Shown here: positions 38,719 to 50,317 of the stretch, in pieces
Layout: every line of letters begins with the position of its first letter
Numbering within the stretch: position 1 is the stretch's first letter
Source: Sphagnum magellanicum
Taxonomy: Eukaryota > Streptophyta > Sphagnopsida > Sphagnales > Sphagnaceae
Reading direction: 5' to 3'
Assembly (NCBI GenBank): GCA_021904315.1
Contig: CM038912.1
Location: 8,333,061-8,397,060 of the forward strand
Length of the DNA: 64,000 bases
Position numbers and translations under genes: made by a program
The notes under the pieces: generated by a model
What the model saw: only the letters and a program-made list of their open reading frames with translations
The model's database searches: none
What the model was told of the DNA's origin: nothing

Positions 38719-41215
38719 CTACAGTTGGAACGATGTGAAAATCTTAAGGAGCTTCCTCAAACCATTGGAAACATCTCCTCATTATCATATTTGGACTTAT
38801 CTCATTGCAAGTCCATTGAATCACTACCAACAAGACTTGGTGACTTGAAGCATTTGACCCAACTAAAGTTGTATGGATGTGAAAATCTTAAGGAGCTTCC
38901 TCAAACCATTGGAAACATCTCCTCATTACCAATATTGGACTTATCTGATTGCAAGTCCATTGAATCACTACCAACAACACTTGGTGACTTGAAGCATTTG
39001 ACCCAACTAAAGTTGGAAGCATGTGAAAATCTTAAGGAGCTTCCTCAAACCATTGGAAACATCTCCTCATTATCAATATTGGACTTATCTGATTGCAAGT
39101 CCATTGAATCACTACCAACAACACTTGGTGACTTGAAGCATTTGACTTGACTAAAGTTGCAAGGATGTGAAAATCTTAAGGGGCTTCCTCAAACTATTGG
39201 AAACATCTCTTCATTATCAATATTGGACTTATCTGATTACAAGTCCATTGAATCACTACCAACAACACTTGGTGACTTGAAGCATTTGACGAAAACTAAA
39301 GTTGCAAGGATGTGAAAATCTTAAGGGGCTTCCTCAAACCATTGGAAACATCTCTTCATTATCAATATTGGACTTATCTGATTGCAAGTCCATTGAATCA
39401 CTACCAACAACACTTAGTGACTTGAAGCATTTGACGAAATTATGTTTGCAAGGATGTGAAAATCTTAAGGAGCTTCCTCAAACCATTGGAAACATCTCCT
39501 CATTATCAATATTGGACTTATCTCATTGCAAGTCCATTGAATCATTACCAACAACATTTGGTGACTTGAAGCATTTGACGGAATTATTTTTGCAAGGATG
39601 TGACAATCTTAAGGAACTTCCTCAAACCATTGGAAACATCTCCTCATTATCAATATTGCACTTATGTGATTGCAAGTCCATTGAATCACTACCAACAACA
39701 CTTGGTGACTTGAAGCATTTGACGAAATTATGTTTGCAAGGATGTGAAAATCTTAAGGAGCTTCCTCATACCATTGGAAACATCTCCTCATTATCAATAT
39801 TGGACTTATCTCATTGCAAGTCCATTGAATCACTACCAACAACATTTGGTGACTTGAAGCATTTGATGAAATTATTTTTGCAAGGATGTGACAATCTTAA
39901 GGAGCTTCCTCAAACCATTGGAAACATCTCCTCATTATCATATTTGGACTTATCTAATTGCAAGTCCATTGAATCACTACCAACAACACTTGGTGACTTG
40001 AAGCATTTGACGAAATTATGTTTGCAAGGATGTGAAAAATCTTTAGGAGCTTCCTCAAACCATTGGAAACATCTCCTCATTATCAATATTGGACTTATCT
40101 CATTGCAAGTCCATTGAATCACTACCAACAACACTTGGTGACTTGAAGCATTTGACGAAATTATTCTTGGAAGGATGTGAAAATCTTAAGGAGCTTCCTC
40201 AAACCATTGGAAACATCTCCTCATTATCAATATTGGACTTATATTATTGCAAGTCCATTGAATCACTACCAATAACACTTGGTGACTTTAAGCATTTGAC
40301 CCAACTAAAGGTGCGAGGATGTGAAAATCTTAAGGGGCTTCCTCAAACCATTGGAAACATCTCTTCATTATCAATATTGGACTTATGTCATTGCAAGTCC
40401 ATTGAATCACTACCAACAACACTTGGTGACTTGAAGCATTTGAGAGAATTATTCTTGCAAGGATATGAAAATCTTAAGGAGTTTCCTCAAACCATTGGAA
40501 ACATCTCTTCATTATCAATATTGGACTTATCTTATTGCAAGTCCATTGAATCACTACGAACAACACTTGGTGATTTGAAGCATTTGACAAAATTATGTTT
40601 GCAAGGATGTGATAATCTTAAGGAGCTTGCTAAAACCATTCAAAACATCTCCTTGTTATCAATATTTTACTGGTCTTATTGCAAGTCCATTAAATCACTA
40701 CCAACAACACTTGGTGACTTAAAGCATTTCACCAAACTAAAATTGGGCTTAAGGTAAATTTTAAAGAACATCCTCAAACCATTGGAAACATTCTTCATTA
40801 TCAATTTTGAACTTATCTTCTTACACGTCCATTGAATCACTACTAACAACAATTGGTGACTTGAAGCATTTCACCAAACTAAAGTTGGGAGGATGTGAAA
40901 ATGTGAAGGAGCTTCCTCAAACTATTGAAAACATCTCCTCATTATCAATATTGGACTTATCTTATTGCAAGTCCATTGAATCACTACCAACAACAATTGT
41001 TGATTTGAAGCATTTCACCAAACTAAAGCTGGGAGGATGTGAAAATCTTAAGGAACTTCTCCAAACCATTTGAAGCATCTCCTTATTATCAATATTGGAC
41101 TTATCTTATTGCAAGTCCATTGAATCACTACCAACAACAATTGGTGACCTGAAGCATTTGACTCAAATATTACAAGAATGTGAAAATCTTTAAAACTTCC
41201 TCAAACCATTGGAAA
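35100..41215 (+). repeat. 144-bp LRR-coding tandem array, about 43 units
   Basis: Each unit encodes two 24-residue leucine-rich repeats. About 25 units are in the receptor reading frame up to 38718 and about 18 lie beyond it. Unit length is 144 bp with very few length changes, and long stretches such as AAACCATTGGAAACATCTCC are identical in most units, which points to recent homogenisation. An aberrant unit at 36330-36363 has extra sequence replacing the usual HCK. Confidence 0.93.
38719..41215 (+). pseudogene. Out-of-frame extension of the LRR array
   Basis: About 18 further 144-bp units follow the receptor stop. The frame stays the same to a second stop (TGA 39148-39150), then shifts near 39293 (extra A in GACGAAAACTAAAG) and near 40036 (GAAAAATCTTTAGG), with more breaks after 40755. 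Units become more diverged toward 41215. Inference: this was once translated, or is read only if the stop at 38716 is bypassed. It is now a non-coding tail or a sequence reservoir for exchange. Confidence 0.8.
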
Positions 41216-42600
41216 CTTCTCCTCATTGTTGATATTGGACTTATCTTTCAATACCAACAACTATTGGTGGTAGGATTTGGAAAACTTAAGGAACTTATTT
41301 GATCCATTGGAAGTTGTTAAAGGAGTAATTACTCATGGTAATAGTTAGTTAGTATATTTCCACTTACCTAGTTGTTGTTTTAGGAATTATTAGCTAGACT
41401 ACATGGTTTTTGTCATCGATTGAATTTGAATAGATCATAGGTGTTCTTTTTTTTGGGTGGTTATATCTTGGAAGAAGGAAGAGAATGAGAAGAGATTATT
41501 CATTATCGAAGATTGAGTTTTATGGGAGTTTGAAACAAGAATGTTTAATTTTTTGGAAAATCTTAAATTCCATAGCTAGATTTGTTGTTTTGATGTTTTC
41601 TCGTGTTTTCATGATTGGATTTTAATCTTGAAACTATATATGAATAGATATGAATGAACTAATTTTAGTAATATTAGTTTTATGATATGTTTTATTTCAA
41701 ATTTAGGTCAGAATATAGGATTAAGAATTATGTAGTTGCCATTTGACAACCATTCGAAGGCCTAAATTTAATTTGAAATTCAGATTGTTGTTTATGTATT
41801 ATTGTTGAAATTTTTATTTGTAAAAATTGATACTAACTTAAATTTTAGGTTTTGCATTTTTTCAAATCTTGATCATAAATTTTTATTCAGGAAACATATA
41901 TAAGTAAAGTAGCTAACTATGAAAATATTATTATAATGCAGAAGTTTGTTTAGATTTGAATTAAAATGTGGAAAAATGGAAAATAGATTTATGACTATAA
42001 GTTTGAAGAGACAGTTAGATCAGGTTATACTACATGAACAAGTGGAAAATGGCGCTGTCATTAATAGTAATTTGAGTGGAAATAGATTAGTAGTTTGTAA
42101 CACCTAAAAAAGTTTATCAATTAGAATAGATACATGCAAGCCACATATGCCTAAGGCAACATCAATAATTCCTCTTGAAGTGTAAACTAATGAAGCATAG
42201 AAGCGCACCAACAATTTGCAACAAAATTCTAGGAGAAAAGAATGTTAGATTATAAATGTAGATTCATGGGTTGAATTTAAATGAAGGAGTTGGGAATTTG
42301 AACCTCATTCAACATGTCAGAAAGGGAAGAAGTAGTACCAAGGTATAGATCTACTTCACCTCCTTATTATTGAAAGGACCATGAGAATGAAAAGTTTGAA
42401 AAAAAAAGCTCAAAATTTTGAACCTTCAATTAATTATGTGGTTGAGTAAGAAGATGCAACTTAGGGCATCGAAATGTCCAAAGGAGTTGAACCAATATTT
42501 GTAACTAAATAGGAAATTATAATCTTACCGAAAGCAAAACCAATAGTAGCAAAAGGTGTACATGTGGCTATTAAAGTAAAGTATAATGAACCCAAATTTA
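41216..42600. other. AT-rich spacer downstream of the receptor, no gene seen
   Basis: Last weak LRR-like sequence fades at about 41250. The rest has no frame of note and probably includes the receptor 3' untranslated region and spacer before the retrotransposon remnant. Confidence 0.5.
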
Positions 42601-42639
42601 ATCACCATTGTTAGAGGAGTCTCAAGGGATTGGAGCAAA

Positions 42640-45105
42640 TGAATTCATAATGTGAATAGAGTTCCAAGACCTAACTCTCCATAATGCACATATTGTCATC
42701 AGGTTGGACATCAGATCAATGAATGTCCATTTATTGAAAATAATGTGAAGCAAAGATTTACTGAACATTTCCAAAATTTGAATCTAGAACTTGCAAGGGC
42801 AAAAAACCATGGACATGTTAAAAGGATCTTTACCATGAAAAGGTCAAAATTTCATATAGACTCAAATAATAGATCTTGAGAAATAACAAAATGGAAATGA
42901 AAGCTTAAACTATGACAAATATAGTACTTATTTATGTAGCTCTTGCACCAAATATGCTACATCATAACAACGTTAGAATTATTTATGTAGGAGCTTCCAA
43001 TTTTAGAATGGAACTAGTAAGATCTATACCATTATATTTTGTGGCCATGCTTCAGTTTATGGTTATAGTTACTAAAGCTCCATTTGTAATAGCACCAACC
43101 CATATTGTTGTTAGTATGAGGTCCAAACCACAAACTCTAAAGGTAACACAACTTGTTAGCGTGCATAGAAAAATGCCCAAAAAGGTGAACAAAGTTTTTG
43201 CTAGATAACCATTGTATCTAGGAGGAGGAAGATCAAGACCACCAGAACCACCAAGACCTCTAGGACCTTCGAGCTATTTTGGATTGCCAATGATGAATCC
43301 ATGCAAACCACCATTACCACCAAACAAGCCTTATCATCGGCCACTTAACTACCCTGAGTATGTGAATAATTTTAACCTAGATGCTCATGTTAGAGTTTTT
43401 ACGGCTGCCATTAAAGCAAATGGTGAAACAGAAGATGTAAAAATTGTTAATATGTTTAGTTTTACCTTCAAAGATACTATATTTAACTAGTGTAATAATT
43501 ACATGGGAGATTACCTAGAATGTATTTTTGCAGAATTACAATTAGTTTTTTATAAATGATTCAGAATAGTTCAAAATGACGAGAAAGTATATCTACAGTT
43601 GAAAAACATGAAGTAGGAGACAAATGACAAAGTGAGAGTTTATTATGAGAGATTATTGAAGTTAGCCAATAGTTTTCAACACAAGACAATAGATAGTTTC
43701 CTAACTATTGTTTTTAGATCTAGATTACAACCATATTTGTGTGTAGCAACAACATGCATGAAGAGAAAAACCATGTAGTAACATAAAGAAGTAACTTTGG
43801 TTTGTGAAAAAGGAATTCCTGAAGTAGAAGTTATAAGTAATTTGTCAATACCACAAAATAGTAAGACAATATTAGTTCAAAAACTTCAAATTGTTCTAGA
43901 AAAAACATGAATGTATTGTAGAAATTGTCATAGAAAAAATTACAATGTCGAAACATGTAGAATCAAAAGAAAGGAAAAATCTATTCTTGTAATTTCTAAG
44001 GTTACCACTTAGTAGATCAAAGTATAGAGACCTGTGAGGTATTCTTGTCATATCTATGGTGACATTGGACACAAGATCATAAATTGTCATGAATACAATG
44101 ACATGTAAAATATGTTTAAGAACAAAGGGGTGAAAATTATAGAGAAACCATCTGTCATGGAGCCCAAGGTTGCTAATCCTTCAATTCATATAATGGATGT
44201 CAACATGGCTATTACCAAGAGAAAGGTTATTGAAGATCAAGTTTTCAAGGAAAAAAAACCAATCAAGAAGAAATTTGCTATTGGTTGGGAATAAGAATAA
44301 AAACTACAATAACCTTTTGTCAAAAAAATACAAGAGATGCAAATAGAAGACCCACCAAAAAATCTAAATCAGAAGGAGAAAGCATAATAGAATACAAGTT
44401 GGGCAAGATTACCAAAGGCAGAGTGTTTACAAAACCCATTGTACCACAAAATTTGTCTGCTATTCGTCACAACAAAGTTATGTGTATATAACAAATATTC
44501 CAAGATATCAATAAACAAATGCTAGAAACTACCCATACCTCGAAGTTAGGTCAACTACTGAAAATAACACCAAATCTTTAAAAATATATGTGGTAGAAAC
44601 TAAAGCCAAAAAAACCTAATATAGTTATTACAATGATATTAGAGCCTAGTGTAACCATAATGATTGAAACACATTCTAAAGTTCACACTGCATCTATAAA
44701 ATTAGATAACCAAATGGTCATTATCCAAGTACAAGTTGGGAAGAACATTGTTGAAGATTTTTTGTTAGATGGAGGAGCAACTGTCAATATAATAATAAAA
44801 AACTTCATAACAAAATTAGGTTTACCCAAACCAAGACCAGCTCCATACCACCTTGGAATGGCAAATCAAAGTATCACTAAAACCTTTAAGAATCATAAAA
44901 GAATTGAAGATTCACATACATGGTATACCATATGTAACCACATTTATTGTTTTGCAAAATAGTGTGGTAGATTCTAACTATTTTATGTTACTAGGAAGAC
45001 CTTGGCTCAAAGATGCAAAGGTACACATGACTAGGGCAACAACAAAAAAACTCATTAAATTGTGTCAAAATATTTTGGTATGTCCTATAATATTGACCTA
45101 ACACC
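42640..45105 (+). mobile_element. Ty3/gypsy-type gag-protease remnant
   Basis: Broken plus-strand frames in retrotransposon order. 42685-42780: a zinc-knuckle-like CTYCHQVGHQINEC. 43212-43780: a gag core (NYPEYVNNFNLDAHVRVF, ANGETEDVKIVNMFSF, then NNYMGDYLECIFAELQ after a stop). 43908-44100: two more knuckle-like motifs, the second CHICGDIGHKIINC. 44633-45100: aspartic protease with DFLLDGGATVNIIIKNFI and LLGRPWLKDA. Many stops. No reverse transcriptase, integrase or clear long terminal repeats follow, so it is a truncated dead copy. Confidence 0.75.
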
Positions 45106-45952
45106 ACATTGTTAGTGATTTCTTGAGGCTTCCAAAGAATTAAGTCTCTACCCATTGCTAATAAATAAGAAATTACAAATACAACTTTAAAACAACATTG
45201 TAATGTAGCCCGATGTCAGAGTCCAGAGATATGAAACTATGTAGCTGCATATTGTGTGTACATCTCTTACAAAATTGTGGAAAATATTACATTGACTAAG
45301 CATTTTGTTGTGTTATAGGGTTTGGGAAACTCATTGATAGGTTTATGGTTTCATCATATCTAATGATGACAAATGTTCCCACCAAAACTACTGTTAAACG
45401 TGTTACAATATGATGGGTTGGATTAAACGTGCATATTTAAGCCAAATTACCAACTAGAAAGTTACATGTTAAATTCCATAGATATGATTATGATCTACAT
45501 GTAACAAGCAAATGGATATAATTTCCTGTGACACAATTGCATTATATGTACCACATTGATGTTACAAAACCAAACAACAAAATCATATGTAAAAGAAGAA
45601 GACTAGACTAATGGTTGGCACTTGTCCTCTTACTGACAATACATGAAAGGTTCATAAATGAATGGTCCACCAATGCAAGACTCCTTCCGTAGCTAACCCC
45701 AACATATATAATAAGCATGTAAGAGTGCATACTAGTAGATAAGGCATGGAATAACAACACATTTTAAAATAATAACATATATCAACAAGTTACTATATTA
45801 AAGTACGTGGAATTGGTTATAACACAAGCAATCAATTGTTACATCAAATAACTAATGAGGTACAATGTAAGAGAATATATTTTAAAAAGAAAATGAATAA
45901 TAATTTGGGATTGACATGTGGGAGGCAGTTTCATTTTGTAAAACACATGTAG

Positions 45953-46218
45953 CTAGGATAGGGTTGACATAAAGAGGCATTTAAACAATTTGTAAGCATA
46001 TTACAAGGGAGGCATAATGTTACATGGAATGAATACCTTGTTACGATGTCTTGTAGGTTACTTGTAATTTGGTTCAACTGATTTTGCAAGAGCAACACAA
46101 ATACCTTTTGTTAGATGTTAAATGAATTTGAGATTACCAATTACAAAGTAAGTGGGATTGGTTAAAACAAGAGCAATCATGTTACATGTCATATATCTAA
46201 TTGAACTACAATGCAAGA
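45953..46218. repeat. Dispersed repeat, copy 1 (split by an insertion)
   Basis: Starts AGCTAGGATAGGGTTGACA and contains ATTTAAACAATTTGTAAGCAT, ACAATGTCTTGTAGG-like and GCAAGAGCAACACAAATACC stretches. Related copies begin at 47039 and 47389. It ends abruptly at the inserted element. Confidence 0.75.
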
Positions 46219-47024
46219 GGGTGAAAGTACACTAAACCCCCCCAAAATTGTAGTCATATGTATAATTTTTATACAATTAATTTTTTTGTAATGTATGGAC
46301 ATCATATCTTGGATTATTTTTGTTTTTGAAAGTATATTTGATTACCTTTAGACTTCATTGAATCAATTATTTTGAAAAATTCAACAAACATTGAAGAAAT
46401 TGAACGTATGGAAGATATTCGTGACAAAATAATACCTATCATAGAGTTTGAAAATTTGAATATATATTTCAAAACTAGGGTTGTGGATGGATTCTTGGGT
46501 GAGTTTTTTTATGGTGTACGGTATTGATATACATTAGTTAAATCTATGACAATTTAGAAATTAAAATTTTTTGGGTGAAATTCCATTCAAAGAATGTGTT
46601 TTTTTACATTTGTTTAATAATGAATGCATAATAATATTGTATTTTTAGGAAAAAACCACTACCATATAAAAGAGGAGGAGATTTTATGAATGGGCATTGC
46701 ATTATTTTTTCAATTTTCTTTTGTTTGGTAATGTTTTATGAATCATAAACATGAAGCCTTATGGTTGTTGAAAACTGTGAGTTATGTACTTTGTGTACAT
46801 TGATTTTATCCAATCCTTTTCATCTAACCGTTGGATCAAAATTAATTTTGATTCAAAATGAGCTTTGAGTTCAAAAATGTTATTGTGCAAATTCTATATT
46901 TTTTAACTTGTGTTTAAGATAACCAAAAGATGCCATTAGGATTTTAGCTTATTGCATATTATAATACTTGTTATACATCACATTTTTTGAATAAAAGTGG
47001 ATCACCTTTAGTGTGTTTTCACCC
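46219..47024. mobile_element. 806-bp element with terminal inverted repeats and 4-bp target duplication
   Basis: Left end GGGTGAAAGTACACTAAA, right end TTTAGTGTGTTTTCACCC: 18-bp inverted repeats with two mismatches. It is flanked by AAGA at 46215-46218 and 47025-47028. It interrupts a repeat present uninterrupted in two other copies nearby. No transposase frame inside, so it is non-autonomous (MITE-like). The superfamily is not clear from the ends. Confidence 0.75.
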
Positions 47025-47038
47025 AAGATAGATGATAT

Positions 47039-47310
47039 AGCTAGGATAAGGTTGACACAATAAGGCATTTAAACAATTTGTAAGCATGTTATAGGAAAAA
47101 ATAATGCTCCATGGAATGAGTATTTTGTTACAATGTCTAATAAGTTATTTGTAATTTGGTTTAACTGATTTTGCAAGAGCAACACAAATACCTTTTGACA
47201 AATGTCACATGAAATTAAAATTACCATTACAAAATAAGTGGGACTGGTTATAATAAGAGCAATCATGTTATGTGTCACATATTTAATTGAAATACAATGC
47301 AAGGGGGCAT
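47039..47310. repeat. Dispersed repeat, copy 2
   Basis: Same order of blocks as copy 1, beginning AGCTAGGATAAGGTTGACAC and ending around ATGCAAGGGGGCATC. About 350 bp separate its start from copy 3. Confidence 0.75.
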
Positions 47311-47388
47311 CTTTTAAAAGGGCATGGAAATGAACAACAATGGGATTAACATGAAAGGAAATTTCATTTTACAAAACAAATGTTATAG

Positions 47389-47660
47389 CTAGGATAGGGT
47401 TGACACAAAGATGCATTTAAATAGTTTGTAAACATGTTACAAGGGAAACATAATGTTACATGCAATGAATACTTTGTTACAATGTCTTGTAGGTTATTTG
47501 TAAGTTGGTTCAACTAATTATGTAAGGGCAACATAAATACTTTTGGTCAATTGTCACATGAAATTGGAATTATCATTATTACAAGGTAAATAAGTGGGAC
47601 AAGTTACAACAATAATAATCATGTTACATGTTAATTTGAGGTACAATGAAAGGGGGGATT
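47389..47660. repeat. Dispersed repeat, copy 3
   Basis: Begins AGCTAGGATAGGGTTGACAC. Same internal words as copies 1 and 2, with a few indels. Together copies 2 and 3 look like a tandem pair with a unit of about 350 bp. Confidence 0.75.
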
Positions 47661-48800
47661 TTTTACAAGGTTATGGTCAAGTTACATGGCCTAAACACAC
47701 TTTTATCATTCCACCAACATGCCATGTTACAAGAATGATCAACAAAAATACTTTGAAAGGAAATAAACAAATAAAAATGGTACATCAACTAGTGCAAAAT
47801 GATGTTGCGTACCTTTTCAATTACAAGGACTTGGTTTAGAGTAGAAGCTGAGTATAATGGAAAATGATTAATACTACTGCATGAAAAAAACAAACGTGGA
47901 AAAACACATGATCAATAAGGTGGTTAGACTATAACAATGCCTTGGGAAATGGCATAAGTCCAAAACATGAATCATGCCTGCAACTAGACAAGGGTAAGAA
48001 TGAAGAAGGAAATGTCTCTAGGTGTAAGCACACAATGCATCAAACATGAGATGCTCAAGGCAACTTTGGAACTTGAAGGTGAAAAACGACCTTAGGTTTG
48101 TAATTTCTACAACCAAGCTTGCTAAGGACTAACATAACAATCTTGCTGTTTTTACAACTAAAGTAGAGGGAATGCCTTCCAAATCGGGCAATGCACATAC
48201 TTGAAGGTGGATTACATGTTGTAAAACCACTTGCAGAAGTTATTTCTGATTGATGAAATCAAGAAGAAGTATAATGGTTATGAAACGCTTCAACAATGCG
48301 CATGTAGAGAAACAACAGAGAGATGTGGGTACTATGCGAAATGGAGTGCAAAACATGTGTGTGACGAAGGACAATGTTGATGCCTTAAAGTGAAAAGGTT
48401 GACAATGCCAATAGGCAGGTGGGCATGGTGGATGGGCAAGCATTGAAAAAAAGTCGCATGGGGATGGGGGATGGTGGTGATGGGATATGCCAAAATAGGT
48501 AACATGGGGCATAACTTGTATAGGATGATGACATGGCACCTACGAGGCGTTGAAGGTTACGGTCGAAGGGTGGAACGAGGAATGGAAGGCGAGTTCCACA
48601 AGGGAGGGGAGGGGAGGTTACGCGGGATGGCGAAAGGTGACGTCATGATGAAAGGGAGGGGGGTGGGGAAGTCCTTTTGTACCTGTTGCATTCAAGACCC
48701 TTGGCCAGTTTAATATTCTCCTTTATCCCCCCCCTCCCACCTCCCTTTCAATTGTCTTTTCCAAAAAAATAATCCACGGCGGAAACAATCATCGATCGAA
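47661..48800. other. Intergenic, no gene seen
   Basis: AT-rich to about 48240, then G-rich on the plus strand at 48400-48680. Frames on both strands in the G-rich part are low complexity and mutually overlapping. Nothing is callable. Confidence 0.45.
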
Positions 48801-48802
48801 TT

Positions 48803-48987
48803 TGGACTCCAGGGGTGACGGCTCGCTGGTATAGCCCATTCCGGGACCTCAAAAAAAGGATCTGGGTTCGAACCCAGTGGAGTGCAGGTGAAACACCTGC
48901 CAGTCCTCTGCCAATAAGCTTCACTTGGCGGTGCCAACTGCTTGTCACGTCGGGTCTGCCGTTGTGCTTCAAAAGAAAAAATAAAGG
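48803..48987 (+). mobile_element. tRNA-derived SINE
   Basis: About 185 bp with polymerase III internal promoter features: a box-A-like CGCTGGTATAGCCCA near 48824 and a clear box B (GGTTCGAACCC) near 48867. A non-tRNA body follows, with an A-rich 3' end (AAAAGAAAAAATAAAGG). It is flanked by a 7-bp direct repeat TCGAATT at 48796-48802 and 48988-48994, consistent with target-primed insertion. The pseudo-tRNA fold is poor, so it is not a functional tRNA gene. Confidence 0.75.
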
Positions 48988-49005
48988 TCGAATTGCTTGA
49001 GGCTC

Positions 49006-49008
<3 letters not shown>

Positions 49009-49048
<40 letters not shown>
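49009..49048. repeat. (GA)20 microsatellite
   Basis: Forty bases of perfect GA, 14 bp upstream of the KGD4 start codon and 20 bp after the SINE target duplication. It probably lies in the 5' leader. GA tracts there are a common plant core-promoter or leader feature. Confidence 0.9.
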
Positions 49049-49049
<1 letters not shown>

Positions 49050-49061
49050 GAAGCTGCAGTT

Positions 49062-50317
49062 ATGGCACTTGCAAGGCGCATTCCCATCATCAAGTTTCCT
49101 AATCGTCGCGGATTACCTGTCCCTGCATCATCCAACTCAGGTGTGTTTCTTTTTCTCTGCTGCTGCTGCTGTCGTCCTTTCTTCTGTCTCTTCTCATGTC
49201 TGGAGGTTGCTATCACATCTTCTTCTTAGTTTTTGAGATTGATCTAGTGTTTCCTGGGATTGGAATAGACTTGGGTGCAACCCAGCTATTAGGGTTTGAC
49301 TATTGGATATGGTTTCTCCAAAGACGCGATCATGAATATGCCGTTGGGTGCTCTGAATGAAGCCGTCGGAGGTTTCATATTTCATGTTTCTTTGCATTCT
49401 ATTTACAAATGAATCAGGGACCAAGCATTTTGTCACTTACAGAGCAGTTTCAGTCATGACGGTATGTGGCATTTGAAAGACCAAAACAGTTTTCAGAGTA
49501 GAGCACCAGGTGTTTAGTGTCTTTCCTGCCATAAGGAGATGTTATATTTCCGGTGCTCTAATCCAGTAACTCTTTCTCTGGTGGAAGAACTCTAGACTGC
49601 CAATTTTTCATTTTGTCTTACTCAATGACGTTTAGGCTATTGTCTGAATCGTGTTGCTGAATTGCTGGTGTCCGGCTTTCTAATTGTTTGCCTTGATTGT
49701 CGTTGAAACTAGGCTTTTAGGGTTAGGGTTTTGTGAATTCGGAGTCTTAAGAAATAGTGATTTGTGATGGGGTTCTGCCCAAGTGTACATCTTTAGAGGT
49801 TTCCGTACAGAGTACCAATCTAGAGGTCTTGAGATCTTTACATAGAAAGGCCTCTGTGGTGCTGCATGATCAGGAGTACCAATCCCCACAGCACCTCCAG
49901 CATCCTCAGCTTCTGTGAAGACTGCCATGCCAGTAGGAGCAGCAGCAGTAGGGGGGACTGCAGCAAGCCAACCACCCCGGACTGCAGTGTTTCCTCAAGA
50001 AATTGAAGCTATATTGGTAAACCCCTGCTCTCTCATTCTTTATCTAGTCCTGTCATTTACTGTGAATCTGGCTCCTAGATAATAGCATCACTGAAGTATA
50101 CAAGGTATGGAATGGTTTTACTGCTTCTAGTCCTTCTGTTTTGACAAGTTTTAAGGCAAAGGGCCAATTTTTCAGTTGTTTCTGTTCCCATAACTCTAGG
50201 TTGGTTGTGACTATCTTCATGTGAAAGTCACAAAATCTATGAACAGAAGATTGCTATGAGAATTCACTAATCTTCTAATTTGTGGGCCTTGTGTTGCAGC
50301 TTGGTGGTGTTGTGTAA
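49062..50317 (+). CDS. KGD4: 2-oxoglutarate dehydrogenase adaptor KGD4/MRPS36-like, 79 residues
   Basis: Small mitochondrial subunit that links E3 to the E2 core of the 2-oxoglutarate dehydrogenase complex; older literature calls the animal form mitoribosomal protein S36. Exons 49062-49140, 49874-50016 and 50300-50317 join in phase (leftover G plus GA makes a Gly codon) with GT-AG introns and give 79 residues. The N-terminus MALARRIPIIKFPNRR matches the family's RxPLIxFPxRR motif and suits a mitochondrial presequence. A Pro/Ala/Ser-rich linker follows. The C-terminus EIEAILLGGVV matches the conserved E(I/M)E-x-I-x-x-GG ending. The gene is too exon-fragmented to stand out as one long frame. 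Intron 1 holds a telomere-like TTAGGGTTAGGGTTTTG at 49717-49733. Confidence 0.82.

Noticed and set aside
35100..41215. CRISPR-like array
   Set aside because: Regular 144-bp units are LRR-coding throughout with no spacers; the genome is a plant's.
48821..48890. Functional tRNA gene
   Set aside because: Box A and B are present but the cloverleaf does not close well; a longer body, A-rich end and target duplication fit a SINE.
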